DNA of 64,000 bases from Pseudomonas sp. G34 (GCF_031119625.1 NZ_JAVHZV010000002.1:62001-126000); one strand, 5' to 3'; shown: positions 39,977 through 50,261, counted from the stretch's first letter. Notes: generated by a model from the letters alone, not told the origin. Translations and numbers: made by a program.

Positions 39977-41776
39977 TCAGAACCAGGCGTCCTGCATCGC
40001 CAGGCAGGTGTCGTCGCGGCGCGCGAGGATATCCAGGTCGTGGTGGCAGCCGGGCACTTCCCGCAGCAGGAAGTAGCGCGCGGCCTGCAGCTTGCCGTCG
40101 TAGAAGTCGGTGTCGGCCGGGTTGCCGGCCAGGCGCCCCTGTTCGGCGCGCACCGCCTGTTCCAGCCAGCGCCAGCCGAGTACCAGATGGCCGAACACCT
40201 TCAGGTACAGCGCCGAGTCGGCGAGTGCGCCGTTGACACGGCCCTGCTGCAGATCGCCGAGCAAGCCGAGGGTCACCTCGGACACTCGGGCCAGCAGGGC
40301 CTGCAAGGGTTGGCGCAGGTCGTCCAGCCCGCTGAACGGCTCGGCGCGCTGGCAGGTGTCATCGATTCGCTGGCGTAGCGCCTGCAGCGCCGCGCCGCCA
40401 TGCTGGCCAACCTTGCGGCCCAGCAGGTCGAGGGACTGGATACCGTGGGTGCCCTCGTGGATCGGGTTGAGGCGGTTGTCGCGGTAGTACTGCTCCACCG
40501 GGTGGTCGCGGGTGTAGCCGTGGCCACCCAGAATCTGGATCGCCAGGGCGTTGGCTTGCAGGCAGTATTCGGACGGCCAGGACTTGGCGATGGGGGTCAG
40601 CAGGTCGAGCAACTGGCGCGCCTGCTCACGCTGCTCGGCGTCGTCCAGGGTCTGGCTGTCGTCGACCAGGCGTGCGCAATACAGCACCAGGTCGAAGCCG
40701 CCCTCCACATAGGCTTTCTGGGTCAGCAGCATGCGCCGCACGTCGGCGTGCTCGATGATCGCTACCTGGCCGCCGGCCTGCTTGGCGTCGGGCAGGCGCC
40801 CTTGGGGGCGTTGGCGGGCGTAGTCGAGCGAATAGAGGTAGCCGGCATAACCGAGCATCACCGCGCCCATGCCAACGCCGATGCGCGCCTCGTTCATCAT
40901 CTGGAACATGTAGGAGAGCCCGGCATGGGGCTTGCCGACCAGATAGCCAACGCAGTTGCCCTGATCGCCGAAGTTCAGCGCCGTGGAGGCGGTGCCACGC
41001 CAGCCCATCTTGTGGAACAGGCCGGCCAGCAGCACATCGTTGCGGGCGCCCAGGCTGCCGTCTTCCTCGACCAGGAATTTCGGCACGATGAACAGCGAAA
41101 TGCCCTTCACCCCGGCCGGTGCATCGGGCAGGCGAGCCAGCACCAGATGGACGATGTTCTCGCTGAGGTGGTGATCACCGCCGGAGATGAAGATTTTGTT
41201 GCCCTTGAGGCGATAGCTGCCGTCGCCCGCCGGTTCGGCACGGGTGCGGATATCGGCGAGCGATGAGCCGGCGTGGGGTTCGGTCAGCGCCATGGTGCCG
41301 AAGAAGCGCCCGTCGATGATCGGCTGCAGGAAGCGGCGTTTCTGTGCGTCATCGGCAAAGGCCTCGATCAGGTTGGCGGCGGCCATGCTCAACAATGGAT
41401 AGGACGCCGTGGCGATGTTGGCAGCCTGGAAATGCGCGAAGCAGGCCTGGGACAGCAGGTTGGGCAACTGCATGCCGCCCCGCTCGAAATCCCGCGTGGC
41501 GTTCAGAAAGCCAGCCTCGTTGAAGGCCTGTAACGCCGGTCGCACCTCGGCGATCAGCTGCGCGCCGCCATCGACGAACTGTGGCTCGTGCTCGTCGTTC
41601 TTGCGGTTGTGCGGGGCGAACAGGTTCTCGGCGATGCTGCGCGCCGTGCCTAGCGCGGCGTCGAAGGTTTCCCGGTTGTGCTCGCTGAAGCGCGGGCGCT
41701 GGCTGAGTGCTTCGGCATCGAGCACTTCGTAGAGTTCGAACGCCAGGTTGCGGGCGCTGAGCAGGGTGTCGGGCAT
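39977..41776 (-). CDS. Acyl-CoA dehydrogenase, large (600-residue) type
   Basis: This 599-residue flavoenzyme starts MPDTLLSARNLAFELYEVLDAEAL. An N-terminal helical extension precedes the acyl-CoA dehydrogenase core: MALTEPHAGSSLADI (middle domain) and LQILGGHGYTRDHPVEQYYRDNRLNPIHEGTHGI in the C-terminal domain, where a catalytic base is expected. A further C-terminal domain of about 130 residues is found in the DmdC/FadE-like subgroup. It probably acts in fatty-acid beta-oxidation, though 3-methylmercaptopropionyl-CoA-type substrates are possible. ATG 41776 has GGAG upstream; a longer frame to 41890 overlaps rlmJ's promoter. Confidence 0.9.
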   Translation of the reverse strand: MPDTLLSARNLAFELYEVLDAEALSQRPRFSEHNRETFDAALGTARSIAENLFAPHNRKNDEHEPQFVDGGAQLIAEVRPALQAFNEAGFLNATRDFERGGMQLPNLLSQACFAHFQAANIATASYPLLSMAAANLIEAFADDAQKRRFLQPIIDGRFFGTMALTEPHAGSSLADIRTRAEPAGDGSYRLKGNKIFISGGDHHLSENIVHLVLARLPDAPAGVKGISLFIVPKFLVEEDGSLGARNDVLLAGLFHKMGWRGTASTALNFGDQGNCVGYLVGKPHAGLSYMFQMMNEARIGVGMGAVMLGYAGYLYSLDYARQRPQGRLPDAKQAGGQVAIIEHADVRRMLLTQKAYVEGGFDLVLYCARLVDDSQTLDDAEQREQARQLLDLLTPIAKSWPSEYCLQANALAIQILGGHGYTRDHPVEQYYRDNRLNPIHEGTHGIQSLDLLGRKVGQHGGAALQALRQRIDDTCQRAEPFSGLDDLRQPLQALLARVSEVTLGLLGDLQQGRVNGALADSALYLKVFGHLVLGWRWLEQAVRAEQGRLAGNPADTDFYDGKLQAARYFLLREVPGCHHDLDILARRDDTCLAMQDAWF

Positions 41777-41937
41777 GGTGGTTCTCCGCTGGAATGAGGC
41801 CAGTCTAGGGGCCGGCCCGCGCGTCGCCAGCATCATCGAAACCGGTGATACCCGAGGAGAAGCCAGAACGTCGTCCGGCAGGCGCTGCACCAGGCGCTCA
41901 GGCCGGCTACAATTCGCCCCCAGCTCAGGAGCCGATG

Positions 41938-42783
41938 ATGAACTACCGCCACGCCTTCCACGCCGGCAACCACGCCGATGTGCTCAAACACCTTGTGCTG
42001 TGCCGCCTGTTCGCGCTGCTGGCGCGCAAGGAGGCGCCCTACGCGTATCTGGATAGCCACGCGGGCGTCGGCCTGTACGACCTGACCGGCGACCAGGCCA
42101 GCCGCACCGGTGAGTGGCGTGAGGGGATTGGTCGGCTGTGGGACGCGACGGACGTGCCGGAGCCGCTGCTCGATTATCTGCAAGTGATCCGCGCGATGAA
42201 CCCCGATGGCGTGCTGCGCCATTACCCCGGCTCGCCTGAGCTGGCGCGCTTGCAGACCCGCGAACAGGATCGCCTGCACCTCAACGAGAAACACCCGGAC
42301 GACGGCCAGTTGCTCAAGGAAAACATGGCCGGCGATCGCCGCGTGGCGGTGCACCTGGGTGAAGGCTGGCACCTGCCGCGTGCGCTGCTGCCGACCCGCG
42401 AGAAGCGTGCGGTGTTGCTGATCGATCCGCCGTTCGAAAAGGCCGATGAGCTGGAGCGTTGCGTCACCTCGCTCAACGAGGCCATCGGCCGCATGCGCCA
42501 GACCATCGTGGCGATCTGGTACCCGATCAAGGATGAACGCCAGCTCAAGCGCTTCTACCGCGACATGCAGAAAAGCGCGGCGCCGAAACTGCTGCGCGCC
42601 GAGCTGTTCGTGCACCCGGCCGACGATGCCGGGCGCCTCAACGGCTCGGGCCTGCTGATCAGCAACCCGCCATGGGGCCTGGAGGAGGAATTACGCCAGC
42701 TGCTGCCGTGGCTGGCCGAGCGTATGGCGCAAAGCAAGGCAGGCTGGCGCCTCGACTGGCTGATCGCCGAGCAGCAGCCTTAG
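41938..42783 (+). CDS. rlmJ: 23S rRNA (adenine2030-N6)-methyltransferase
   Basis: This 281-residue SAM-dependent enzyme methylates A2030 of 23S rRNA. It begins MNYRHAFHAGNHADVLKHLVL, diagnostic of RlmJ; the SAM region includes YAYLDSHAGVGLYDL and the catalytic DPPFE is in LLIDPPFEKADEL. ATG 41938 is favoured over ATG 41935 because AGGAG then sits six bases upstream. The gene is divergent from the acyl-CoA dehydrogenase. Confidence 0.95.
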   Translation: MNYRHAFHAGNHADVLKHLVLCRLFALLARKEAPYAYLDSHAGVGLYDLTGDQASRTGEWREGIGRLWDATDVPEPLLDYLQVIRAMNPDGVLRHYPGSPELARLQTREQDRLHLNEKHPDDGQLLKENMAGDRRVAVHLGEGWHLPRALLPTREKRAVLLIDPPFEKADELERCVTSLNEAIGRMRQTIVAIWYPIKDERQLKRFYRDMQKSAAPKLLRAELFVHPADDAGRLNGSGLLISNPPWGLEEELRQLLPWLAERMAQSKAGWRLDWLIAEQQP

Positions 42784-42859
42784 CAACCTGTTCGCGCTCT
42801 TTTAGCCCAGGTTCGTCGATTTCGGCAGCAAAGTGGCCGGAGCGGCCGGTCGCGAACCC

Positions 42860-42943
42860 GTGGGAGGGGCTTTAGCCCCGAGCTCTTTACGCCTAGCTAG
42901 GCACAATCGAGGCTAAAGCGGATCGCCGCCCGGCCTATCCCAC
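42860..42943. repeat. REP-like intergenic repeat
   Basis: GTGGGA (42860-42865) and TCCCAC (42938-42943) bound the element. GGGGC-TTTA-GCCCC (42866-42879) forms a hairpin directly inside. The GTGGGAGGGGCTTTAGCCCC start is a variant of the common Pseudomonas GTGGGAGCGGC repeat. It lies between the convergent rlmJ and HD-GYP genes, where no other feature was seen. Confidence 0.6.
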
Positions 42944-43050
42944 AAGAGCTCCGCCCACTGTCCGCTTCCACCTTTTAGCTGCCGCTTCATGCTCATAACG
43001 ATCATGACCAGGCCCTAAGGCTGCCGCAAACGTTCAAGCCGACGGCTGGC

Positions 43051-44301
43051 CTAGCGGCGGCGCGGGTCGACGTAGTAGCTCAGTTGCTGGCGCGGATTGA
43101 GGTATTCGAGCGCTTCGGGGGGGAGCTGCGAAGGGCGCATGCTGCTGGCGATGGCCAGCTTTGGCTCGGCCTCGAGGTTGACGATCAGCGCCTCCTCCTT
43201 GGGCACTGCCGGGTCGTAGATAATCAGCGTCGGCTTCATCGGCAGGGTCGGGTGCATGCCCAGCACCAGGGCGTAGCGTTCGTCCGCGAGCTGCACCAGG
43301 CTGCCGGGCGGGTAGACGCCCATGCAGCGGATAAAGGCTTTCAGGGCGACATCGTCGAAACGCACCCGGTACTGCGGCAGGAACATCCGCGCCAGCGCTT
43401 CGTGGGGGCTTAGCGCCACCCGCGGGTCGAGCGGGTTGCAGAGCTTGTCGAAGTGGTTGGCGATGCACACGATGCGGCTCAGGCGGCCGATGGAAGCTTC
43501 GTGCAGCTGCTGTGGATAACCACTGCCGTCGCAGTGCTCGTGGTGCTCGTAGATGATCCGCAGCACGTCGTCATCGAGCATCAGCTTTTCGCCCATGCGC
43601 TTGCCGTACAGGGTGTGCATTTCCAGCAGCTGCTGTTCGGGGCGGGTCAGGGGGGGCGGCTTGAGCAGCACCTTGCTGGGCAACTCCAGCTTGCCGATGT
43701 CATGCAGCAGGGCGCCCATGCCGAGCATGTGGCTGGCTTCGGCATCTAGGCCCAGCTGGCGGCCGAGCATCATCGACAGCACGGTGACGTTGAGCGAATG
43801 CACATAGGCGTCTTCGGCGGCCTTGCCGGTGATGCTGTGCAGGGCAACGCCGTCTTCACCAAGCATGGTGGCGACCAGTTCATTGACCAGGGCGCCAGCC
43901 TGCTTGACCGTCTCTTCGGGCTGGTTGCGCAGGCTCTGATTGATTGCCTTGACCCGCTGGCTGGCCTGAACGAATGCGCGATCGACCTCCGAAAGCCGTT
44001 TGCGCAGCACGCTCAGTTGTTGCACCCGTGCCTGCCGGGCCTGTTCCTGAGGATCCGGGGGCGGTGGTGGCGGGGGCTGCTGCACCGGGCTTTCGGGCAG
44101 TGGCAGCGGCGCGCAGTCGCTACGCGCCGGGTCATAGCGCAGGCGCTTGAGGCCCAGGGTGCGCAGCTGTTTGAGCTGGCCTTCGTCCTTGATCTTGAAA
44201 TTGCTGAAAGCGAACGAGTGCTCCCACCAGCTCAGGTCCAGGTGAACATAGAGGCCGATACAGAGTTGATTGGGGGAGATGTAAGGCAGGTTGGCGGGCA
44301 T
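43051..44301 (-). CDS. HD-GYP domain cyclic-di-GMP phosphodiesterase
   Basis: This 416-residue protein has an N-terminal DUF3391-type domain (about 1-125, interrupted by a proline run PPPPPPP) and an HD-GYP domain (about 150-330). Metal-binding and catalytic residues look intact: HSLNVTVLSMMLG, LLHDIGKLELP, EMHTLYGKRMGE and HHEHCDGSGYP. HD-GYP proteins hydrolyse c-di-GMP to pGpG or GMP and lower biofilm formation. The layout is like P. aeruginosa PA4108. It is followed upstream by a motility-type small gene and a DipA-like phosphodiesterase, so this segment is rich in c-di-GMP functions. Confidence 0.92.
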   Translation of the reverse strand: MPANLPYISPNQLCIGLYVHLDLSWWEHSFAFSNFKIKDEGQLKQLRTLGLKRLRYDPARSDCAPLPLPESPVQQPPPPPPPDPQEQARQARVQQLSVLRKRLSEVDRAFVQASQRVKAINQSLRNQPEETVKQAGALVNELVATMLGEDGVALHSITGKAAEDAYVHSLNVTVLSMMLGRQLGLDAEASHMLGMGALLHDIGKLELPSKVLLKPPPLTRPEQQLLEMHTLYGKRMGEKLMLDDDVLRIIYEHHEHCDGSGYPQQLHEASIGRLSRIVCIANHFDKLCNPLDPRVALSPHEALARMFLPQYRVRFDDVALKAFIRCMGVYPPGSLVQLADERYALVLGMHPTLPMKPTLIIYDPAVPKEEALIVNLEAEPKLAIASSMRPSQLPPEALEYLNPRQQLSYYVDPRRR

Positions 44302-44370
44302 GCCGTGCTCGTCGTTTGCTGGCTAATTGCCCACAGTTTAGCCGGCCGTTGCCGTGATGGCAGTAGTTCT

Positions 44371-44568
44371 TCAGGCCATCACATCGATGCTGTTGCCCAG
44401 GTTGGGCGGATTGCTCGGCGCGCTGGCCGGTGCAGCGGACTGCACCAGTCCGCTGATGCTGGCGCTCTGTAGCTCCAGCGTCTTGCGCAGCAGCAGGAGC
44501 GACATCTGCGCGGAGAACTGCGCCGCTGCCTGACTCGCCACCTGGCTGGAAATGTTGCTCAGTTCCAC
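44371..44568 (-). CDS. YjfB-like putative motility protein
   Basis: This 65-residue protein reads ELSNISSQVASQAAAQFSAQ at the start, has a helical LLLLRKTLELQSA centre and ends SNPPNLGNSIDVMA. The end pattern (PP.LG..IDV) is typical of the YjfB putative motility family. The start is GTG 44568 with GTAGGCGG upstream. The molecular role is unknown; it lies between msrA and the HD-GYP gene on the same strand. Confidence 0.8.
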   Translation of the reverse strand: MELSNISSQVASQAAAQFSAQMSLLLLRKTLELQSASISGLVQSAAPASAPSNPPNLGNSIDVMA

Positions 44569-44584
44569 GACCGCCTACCCATAT

Positions 44585-45238
44585 TCAGGATGCAGGAGGT
44601 AGACATACACCGGTACCGCCCAGGCCGCAATAGCCTTCCGGGTTCTTGGCCAGGTACTGCTGGTGGTAGGCCTCGGCGTAGTAGAAGGTCGGCGCGGGCG
44701 CGATCTCGGTGGTGATCTCGCCGAGACCGGCCTTGCGCAACTGTTCCTGGAACTGCGCCTGGCTGGCATGCGCGGCAGCCAGCTGCTGTTCGTCGGTGCA
44801 GTAGATCGCCGAACGATACTGGCTACCGATGTCGTTGCCCTGGCGCATGCCCTGGGTCGGGTTGTGTACTTCCCAGAATACCTTGAGCAGGTCTTCGTAG
44901 CGGGTCAGCTTGGGATCGAATACCACCAGCACCACTTCGGCGTGACCGGTCAGGCCGGAGCAGGTTTCCTCGTAGGTCGGGTTGGGCGTATGCCCGCCGG
45001 CATAACCCACTGCCGTGGTCCAGACGCCGGGTTGCTGCCAGAAGCGCCGTTCGGCGCCCCAGAAGCAGCCCAGGCCGAACAGTGCGGTCTGCAGGCCGGC
45101 AGGGAAGGGGCCTTGCAGCGGGTTGCCGTTGACGAAGTGAGCCTCGGGTACCGAAATCGGCGTTTCGCGGCCTGGCAGCGCCTGCTCGGCGCTGGGCAGC
45201 TCGAGTTTGTGGGCAAGAATTTCCGAGCGTAGAGCCAT
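44585..45238 (-). CDS. msrA: Peptide methionine-(S)-sulfoxide reductase
   Basis: This 217-residue enzyme repairs oxidised methionine. The catalytic cysteine is C58 in [13 protein letters not shown], and the C-terminal [14 protein letters not shown] holds the recycling cysteines. The [17 protein letters not shown] segment is also conserved. ATG 45238 (MALRSEIL) is preferred, with GGAGAA upstream. It lies 58 bp downstream of the DipA-like gene, the order found in PAO1 (msrA beside dipA). Confidence 0.96.
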   Translation of the reverse strand: MALRSEILAHKLELPSAEQALPGRETPISVPEAHFVNGNPLQGPFPAGLQTALFGLGCFWGAERRFWQQPGVWTTAVGYAGGHTPNPTYEETCSGLTGHAEVVLVVFDPKLTRYEDLLKVFWEVHNPTQGMRQGNDIGSQYRSAIYCTDEQQLAAAHASQAQFQEQLRKAGLGEITTEIAPAPTFYYAEAYHQQYLAKNPEGYCGLGGTGVCLPPAS

Positions 45239-45296
45239 GCTGAATGTTCTCCGAATCATTGTTCTGGGGTAGACCACAGCGGCTGACGGAGGTTGA

Positions 45297-47960
45297 TTAC
45301 CGTCTGGCGGCCGGGCGTCGCGGGTAGCGTTTGAGACTTTCTACCAGATCGCGGCCGGGAATGGGACGGTCAAACAGGTAGCCCTGGCCGATATCGCAAT
45401 GGTGGCGGCGCAGGAACGCCAGCTGGGCCTGGGTCTCGACGCCTTCGGCGACGACTTTGAGCTTGAGGTTGTGGGCCATGGCGATCACCGCGGAGGTAAT
45501 CTCCATGTCGTCCTCGTTCTCGGGAATGTCCTTGATGAAGCTGCGATCGATCTTGATCACGTCGATCGGGAATTTCTTCAGGTAGCTGAGCGACGAGTAG
45601 CCGGTACCGAAGTCGTCCATGGCCAGGGTCAGGCCCAGCTGTTTGAGGGCATTGAGCTGGCTGCGGGTGCCGTCGGTCGCCTCCAGCAGCAGTCCTTCGG
45701 TGAGCTCCAGCTCGAGCAGTTCGGGTGGCAGGTGTTCCTCTTCGAGGATGGCGGCGATCGAGCCGACCAGGTCGGGGTCGCTGAACTGCTTGGGTGACAG
45801 GTTGATGGCCACCTGCAGGTTGCCCAGCCCGACGGCGGTAAGTTGCTTGCTCATGCGACAGGCCTGGCGCACCACCCATTTACCGATCGGCACGATGAGC
45901 CCGGTTTCCTCGGCCACGCTGATGAACTGGTCCGGACGGATCATGCCTTTTTCCGGATGCTGCCAGCGCAGCAGCGCCTCCATGCCCAGCAACTGGCCGG
46001 TTTTCAGGCACAGCTTGGGCTGGTAGAACACCTCCAGCTCGTTCTGGGTCAGGGCGCGGCGCAGGTTGTTCTCGACGAACAGCTTGTAGTTGGCCTCCTC
46101 GTTCAGCGCATCGGTGAACACCTGCATCTGGTGCTTGCCGTTGGCCTTGGCCTTGTGCAGCGCCAGGCCGGCATGCTTCATCAGGGTCTGCGGGTCGGCG
46201 CCATGTTCGGGCGAACAGGCCAGGCCCACGGAGCCGCTGATGATGATCAGCTGGTTGTCGACGAACAGCGGCTTGTCGAGGGTTTCCAGCACCTGCTGGG
46301 CAATCAGCTGGCCGCGCGGGCTCTCGCAGTTGTCGAGCAGGATGGCGAATTCGTTGCTGGCGAAGCGCGCCAGGGTGCCTTCGCTGAAGCTGTTGCGCAG
46401 GCGTTTGGCCAGGCTGACCAGCAGTTTGTCGCCGGTCTGGTGGCCGAGGGTGTCGTTGATGCGCTTGAAGTTGTCGATGTCCACCAGCAGCAGGCTGACC
46501 GGTGCGGTGCCGCCGCTGAAGCGCTTTTCCAGCGCACGAATGAAGGCGTAGCGGTTGCCCAGGCCGGTGAGGTTGTCGCTGTAGGCCAGGCGTTCGATGC
46601 GCTGCTGGGACTGCTTGGTCTCGGTGATGTCTTCGTAGATGCCGATGTAGTGGGTCAGGGCGCCATCGTCGGCATGCACCTTGGAGATCGAGAACTGGCT
46701 CCAGTAGGGTTCGAGATTCTTGCGCCGGCTCTTGAACTCGCCCTGCCAGCTGTTCTGTTCGGCAAGCCCCGACTCGCTGTCGAACAATAGCTCACTGAGA
46801 TTCTCCAGGGCCGGCAACTCGGCGAGCTGACGGCCCTGCACCTCGTCGGCGCTGTACTGGGTAATGGCCGTGAAGCTGGGGTTCACGTACTCCACCATGC
46901 CGTCGCGGTTGAGCAGGATGAAGGCGCTGGCGCTCTGCTCGACGGCGCGCTGGAACAGATACAGGGCACTGGTGGCGTTGCGGCGCTCCTGATTGCTCAT
47001 CACGTTGGCGTACTGGTCGGCCAGCTCGCCGGCAAAGGCCACTTCGCCCGCCTGCCAGGTGCGCGTGCCGCCGGTGTGTTCCAGGCAGAGCACGGCGACC
47101 AGTTCACCGCCGACCCGGATGCTGGCATCGAGGATGGCCGTCACCGATTTTGGCCGCAGGTAGTCATCGAGCAACTCGCGGGTGCGCACGTCGTTCTCGG
47201 CGTCGTGGGCGTCGAGCGCACGGCCCTCCTTCAACGCGCGTAGGTAGTTCGGGTAGCGCCGGCCGTCGATCGCCTGGGGCATCTCGTGGTGCCCCTGCTC
47301 CTGCAGGTAGAGCGCCACAGGCTCGAGGGTATCGCCGTTGAGGTGCCAGATACTGGCGCGCGATACGCCATAGATCTCACAGGCGCTGCGGGTGATCAGC
47401 TCGGCGGCTTCACGGCATGGGTCATTACCCTGATAGCGCTGGCTGGCCAGGCGCACGATGAGCTGCTGCTGGGTAAAGGCGCGCATCTGCTGCTGTTGCA
47501 GCTCGGCCTGGCTGCGCTGCAGATCCTCGAGTGTTTCCTGCTGGTGGGCTGGCGCGCCTGCCGGCTCGTCGCTGGTGATCAGCAGATAGCCACGCAGCAG
47601 CGCGCGGCCGCGCTGCTTGAAGGGCTCGCCCAGTTCCATCAACTGCAACGGGCCCTGGGGCGTGTGCAGGGTATAGCGCACGCTGTAGCGCGAGTTTTCC
47701 GCGAGCTGTTGCTGGATGGCGTCGTGCAGCCGGTAACGCGCCTCCGGTTCCATGAGGCTTGCGTAGGGCGTTTCGATGAGATTGCAGAGGTCGCTGGGGG
47801 GGATGCCCAACTGCTTTTCACAGCTCGCATCGATGAACAACAGCAGCCAGTTCGCCTCATTCATCCGCTCAAAACGCATCATGCCGAGCCGCGAGGGCAC
47901 GGGCAATTGCGTCACGACCTCGGCCATGGCGCGGCCTGCGGTGTCGGGATGGCTTTTCAT
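45297..47960 (-). CDS. dipA: DipA-like cyclic-di-GMP phosphodiesterase (PAS-GAF-PAS-GGDEF-EAL)
   Basis: This 887-residue protein has an N-terminal sensory part (PAS-like about 20-130; a helical QQQQ linker; GAF-like about 160-315; PAS at about 330-450), then GGDEF and EAL domains. The GGDEF signature is degenerate (FASNEFAIL), so cyclase activity is unlikely. The EAL domain has [37 protein letters not shown] and EGVET, all consistent with active phosphodiesterase. Its place between msrA and aceF matches dipA (PA5017) of P. aeruginosa, which promotes biofilm dispersal and swarming. No clear membrane segment was seen. Confidence 0.9.
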   Translation of the reverse strand: MKSHPDTAGRAMAEVVTQLPVPSRLGMMRFERMNEANWLLLFIDASCEKQLGIPPSDLCNLIETPYASLMEPEARYRLHDAIQQQLAENSRYSVRYTLHTPQGPLQLMELGEPFKQRGRALLRGYLLITSDEPAGAPAHQQETLEDLQRSQAELQQQQMRAFTQQQLIVRLASQRYQGNDPCREAAELITRSACEIYGVSRASIWHLNGDTLEPVALYLQEQGHHEMPQAIDGRRYPNYLRALKEGRALDAHDAENDVRTRELLDDYLRPKSVTAILDASIRVGGELVAVLCLEHTGGTRTWQAGEVAFAGELADQYANVMSNQERRNATSALYLFQRAVEQSASAFILLNRDGMVEYVNPSFTAITQYSADEVQGRQLAELPALENLSELLFDSESGLAEQNSWQGEFKSRRKNLEPYWSQFSISKVHADDGALTHYIGIYEDITETKQSQQRIERLAYSDNLTGLGNRYAFIRALEKRFSGGTAPVSLLLVDIDNFKRINDTLGHQTGDKLLVSLAKRLRNSFSEGTLARFASNEFAILLDNCESPRGQLIAQQVLETLDKPLFVDNQLIIISGSVGLACSPEHGADPQTLMKHAGLALHKAKANGKHQMQVFTDALNEEANYKLFVENNLRRALTQNELEVFYQPKLCLKTGQLLGMEALLRWQHPEKGMIRPDQFISVAEETGLIVPIGKWVVRQACRMSKQLTAVGLGNLQVAINLSPKQFSDPDLVGSIAAILEEEHLPPELLELELTEGLLLEATDGTRSQLNALKQLGLTLAMDDFGTGYSSLSYLKKFPIDVIKIDRSFIKDIPENEDDMEITSAVIAMAHNLKLKVVAEGVETQAQLAFLRRHHCDIGQGYLFDRPIPGRDLVESLKRYPRRPAARR

Positions 47961-48273
47961 CGAATGGCTTTATCCATCGGCTGGCACAGGTTACTGCTTG
48001 GCCATTTCACTATAGCGCTAACAAGGGGATTGCCGTCTCTGCCCCAGCCACCGTGGGGCGGTAGTGGTCAGTCTAGGTTGCACCATGGTATCGCGGCTGA
48101 CAAGAAGTCTAATGGCATTGTGATGTCTTTATTTTAACTAGCTGATTTGTAACAGATATTGCATGGAGTAAAAGGCGGATGAACGGCCCGTTTGGCACCC
48201 CGAACGGGCAAAAAAAACCCCGCCGGGGCGGGCGGGGTCGAGGATACGAGCGTGGCGCTCGAAATGGCTTCGC
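47961..48273. promoter_or_regulatory. dipA promoter region and aceF terminator region
   Basis: This 313-bp stretch has no gene. The left part is upstream of dipA (minus strand) and includes a GCCCCA / TGGGGC hairpin (48041-48046, 48054-48059) and an AT-rich block around 48118-48175. The right part holds the aceF terminator hairpins at 48186-48237. Confidence 0.6.
48186..48238 (-). terminator. Rho-independent terminator of aceEF
   Basis: Read on the minus strand, CCCCGCC and GGCGGGG (48231-48237 with 48218-48224) form a 7-bp stem around a 6-nt loop, followed by eight T residues (48210-48217). A second hairpin, AACGGGC / GCCCGTT (48186-48192, 48203-48209), follows the T-run and may act as a back-up or shield. 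Confidence 0.92.
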
Positions 48274-50250
48274 TTACAGCAGCATGGTGCGGATGTCGGT
48301 CAGCACGTCGCCCAGGCGCTTGGTGAAGCGGGCTGCAGCTGCGCCGTTGATCACACGGTGATCGTAGGACAGCGACAGCGGCAGCATCAGCTTGGGCTGG
48401 AAGGCCTTGCCATCCCAGACCGGCTGGATGGTCGCCTTGCTGACACCGAGGATCGCCACTTCCGGCGCGTTGACGATCGGCGTGAAGCCGGTGCCGCCAA
48501 TGTGGCCGAGGCTGGAGATGGTGAAGCAGGCGCCCTGCATGTCGTCAGCCGAAAGCTTTTTGTTGCGGGCTTTGTCAGCCAGCGCAGCGGCTTCGGCAGC
48601 CAGTTGCAGCAGGCTCTTCTGGTCGACGTTCTTGATCACCGGCACCAGCAGGCCGTCCGGGGTGTCGACGGCGAAGCCGATGTGCACGTACTTCTTGCGG
48701 ATGATCGCCTTGCCGCTCGGCGCCAGCGAACTGTTGAAGTCCGGCAGCTCCTTGAGCAGGTAGGCGCAGGCCTTGAGTAGCAGCGGCAGCACGGTCAGCT
48801 TGACGCCCGCTTTCTCGGCGACGGCTTTCTGGGCGACGCGGAAGGCTTCCAGCTCGGTGATGTCGGCCGAGTCGAACTGGGTCACGTGCGGCACGTTCAG
48901 CCAGCTGCGGTGCAGGTTGGCGGCGCCGACCTGCATCAGGCGGGTCATCGGCACTTCTTCGACTTCACCGAACTTGCTGAAGTCGACGGTCGGAATCGGC
49001 GGAATGCCGGCGCCGCCGGTCGCGCCCGCCGCAGCGGCAGGTGCCGAGTTGGCTTTCTGCAGCTCGGCCTTGACGTAAACCTGCACGTCTTCCTTGAGGA
49101 TGCGGCCTTTCGGGCCGCTGCCAGGCACCGCGCTCAGCTCGACGCCGAATTCGCGGGCCAGCTGACGCACGGCCGGGCCGGCGTGGACCTTGCTGCCGTC
49201 GCGGCTTGGCGCGGCAGCCGGCGCTGCCTGTGGTGCGGCCTTGGCAGGCGCGCTGCCCTGCACGTTGGCCGGCTTGGCCTGCTCGGGGCTGGCAGCGGGT
49301 GCCTGGGCAGCAGCAGCGGCTGGTTTGGCGGCCGCCTTGCCCTGGACCTTGAGGGTCAGGATCAGGTCGCCGGTCTTGGCTTCGTCACCAACCTTGATGG
49401 CGATGCTTTCGATCACGCCGGCTTTCGGCGCAGGGATCTCCATGCTTGCCTTGGCCGATTCCAGCGTGATCAGCGATTGCTCGGCTTCCACGCTGTCGCC
49501 CACCTTGACCAGCATCTCGATGACGCTGGCCGCGTCGGCGCCGATGTCCGGAATACGTACTTCTTCGCTGCTCTCGCCAGCCGGCTCTTCGGCGGCTGCA
49601 GGCGCAGCCGCTTCGGCAGGGGCGGCGGCTGGTGCAGCAGCCGGAGCGCTGGCAGCCTGTTGCGGTTGAGCGCCGGCAGCGCCCTTGAGCACCAGGATCA
49701 GGTCGCCGGTGCCGACTTCGTCGCCCACCTTGACCGATACGCTCTCCACGACCCCGGCGGCAGGCGATGGAATTTCCATGCTGGCCTTGTCGGACTCGAG
49801 GGTGATCAGCGACTGGTCGACTTCGATGCTGTCGCCCGGTTTGACCGCCACTTCGATGATGCTGGCCTTGGCGCTGGAACCGATGTCCGGCACCTTGACT
49901 TCCTGAGGCTCGGCGCTGCCCGCCGACTGAGCCTGGGGCTCGGCCGCTGGCGCTGCGGCAGCAGCAGGAGCTGCCTGGGCAGGTGCCTCCTGCTCGGCTG
50001 GAGCGGCTTCGGCGTCGCCTTCCACGTCCAGCTCGAGCAACTCGTCACCTTCTTTCAGGGTGTCGCCGAGCTTGACCTTCAGGCTCTTGACCACGCCGGC
50101 CTTGGGGGCCGGGATTTCCATGCTGGCCTTGTCTGACTCGAGGGTCAGCAGGCTCTGGTCGGCTTCGATGCGGTCGCCGACCTTGACGAACAGCTCGATG
50201 ATTTCACCCTCACCGCCGCCGATGTCGGGTACGCGAATCAATTCACTCAC
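48274..50250 (-). CDS. aceF: Pyruvate dehydrogenase E2, dihydrolipoamide acetyltransferase
   Basis: This 658-residue core protein has three tandem lipoyl domains with lipoyl lysines at K41, K155 and K267 (D/AKASMEIP), joined by alanine/proline-rich linkers, then an E3/E1-binding domain (about 355-390, AGPAVRQLAREFGV) and the catalytic acyltransferase domain. The C-terminal LSLSYDHRVINGAAAARF contains the catalytic histidine. Translation starts at GTG 50250 after GAGGAG. It lies 11 bp after aceE. P. aeruginosa AceF, as I recall, has two lipoyl domains, so the third copy here is worth noting. Confidence 0.96.
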   Translation of the reverse strand: MSELIRVPDIGGGEGEIIELFVKVGDRIEADQSLLTLESDKASMEIPAPKAGVVKSLKVKLGDTLKEGDELLELDVEGDAEAAPAEQEAPAQAAPAAAAAPAAEPQAQSAGSAEPQEVKVPDIGSSAKASIIEVAVKPGDSIEVDQSLITLESDKASMEIPSPAAGVVESVSVKVGDEVGTGDLILVLKGAAGAQPQQAASAPAAAPAAAPAEAAAPAAAEEPAGESSEEVRIPDIGADAASVIEMLVKVGDSVEAEQSLITLESAKASMEIPAPKAGVIESIAIKVGDEAKTGDLILTLKVQGKAAAKPAAAAAQAPAASPEQAKPANVQGSAPAKAAPQAAPAAAPSRDGSKVHAGPAVRQLAREFGVELSAVPGSGPKGRILKEDVQVYVKAELQKANSAPAAAAGATGGAGIPPIPTVDFSKFGEVEEVPMTRLMQVGAANLHRSWLNVPHVTQFDSADITELEAFRVAQKAVAEKAGVKLTVLPLLLKACAYLLKELPDFNSSLAPSGKAIIRKKYVHIGFAVDTPDGLLVPVIKNVDQKSLLQLAAEAAALADKARNKKLSADDMQGACFTISSLGHIGGTGFTPIVNAPEVAILGVSKATIQPVWDGKAFQPKLMLPLSLSYDHRVINGAAAARFTKRLGDVLTDIRTMLL

Positions 50251-50261
50251 AATGCGTCTCC

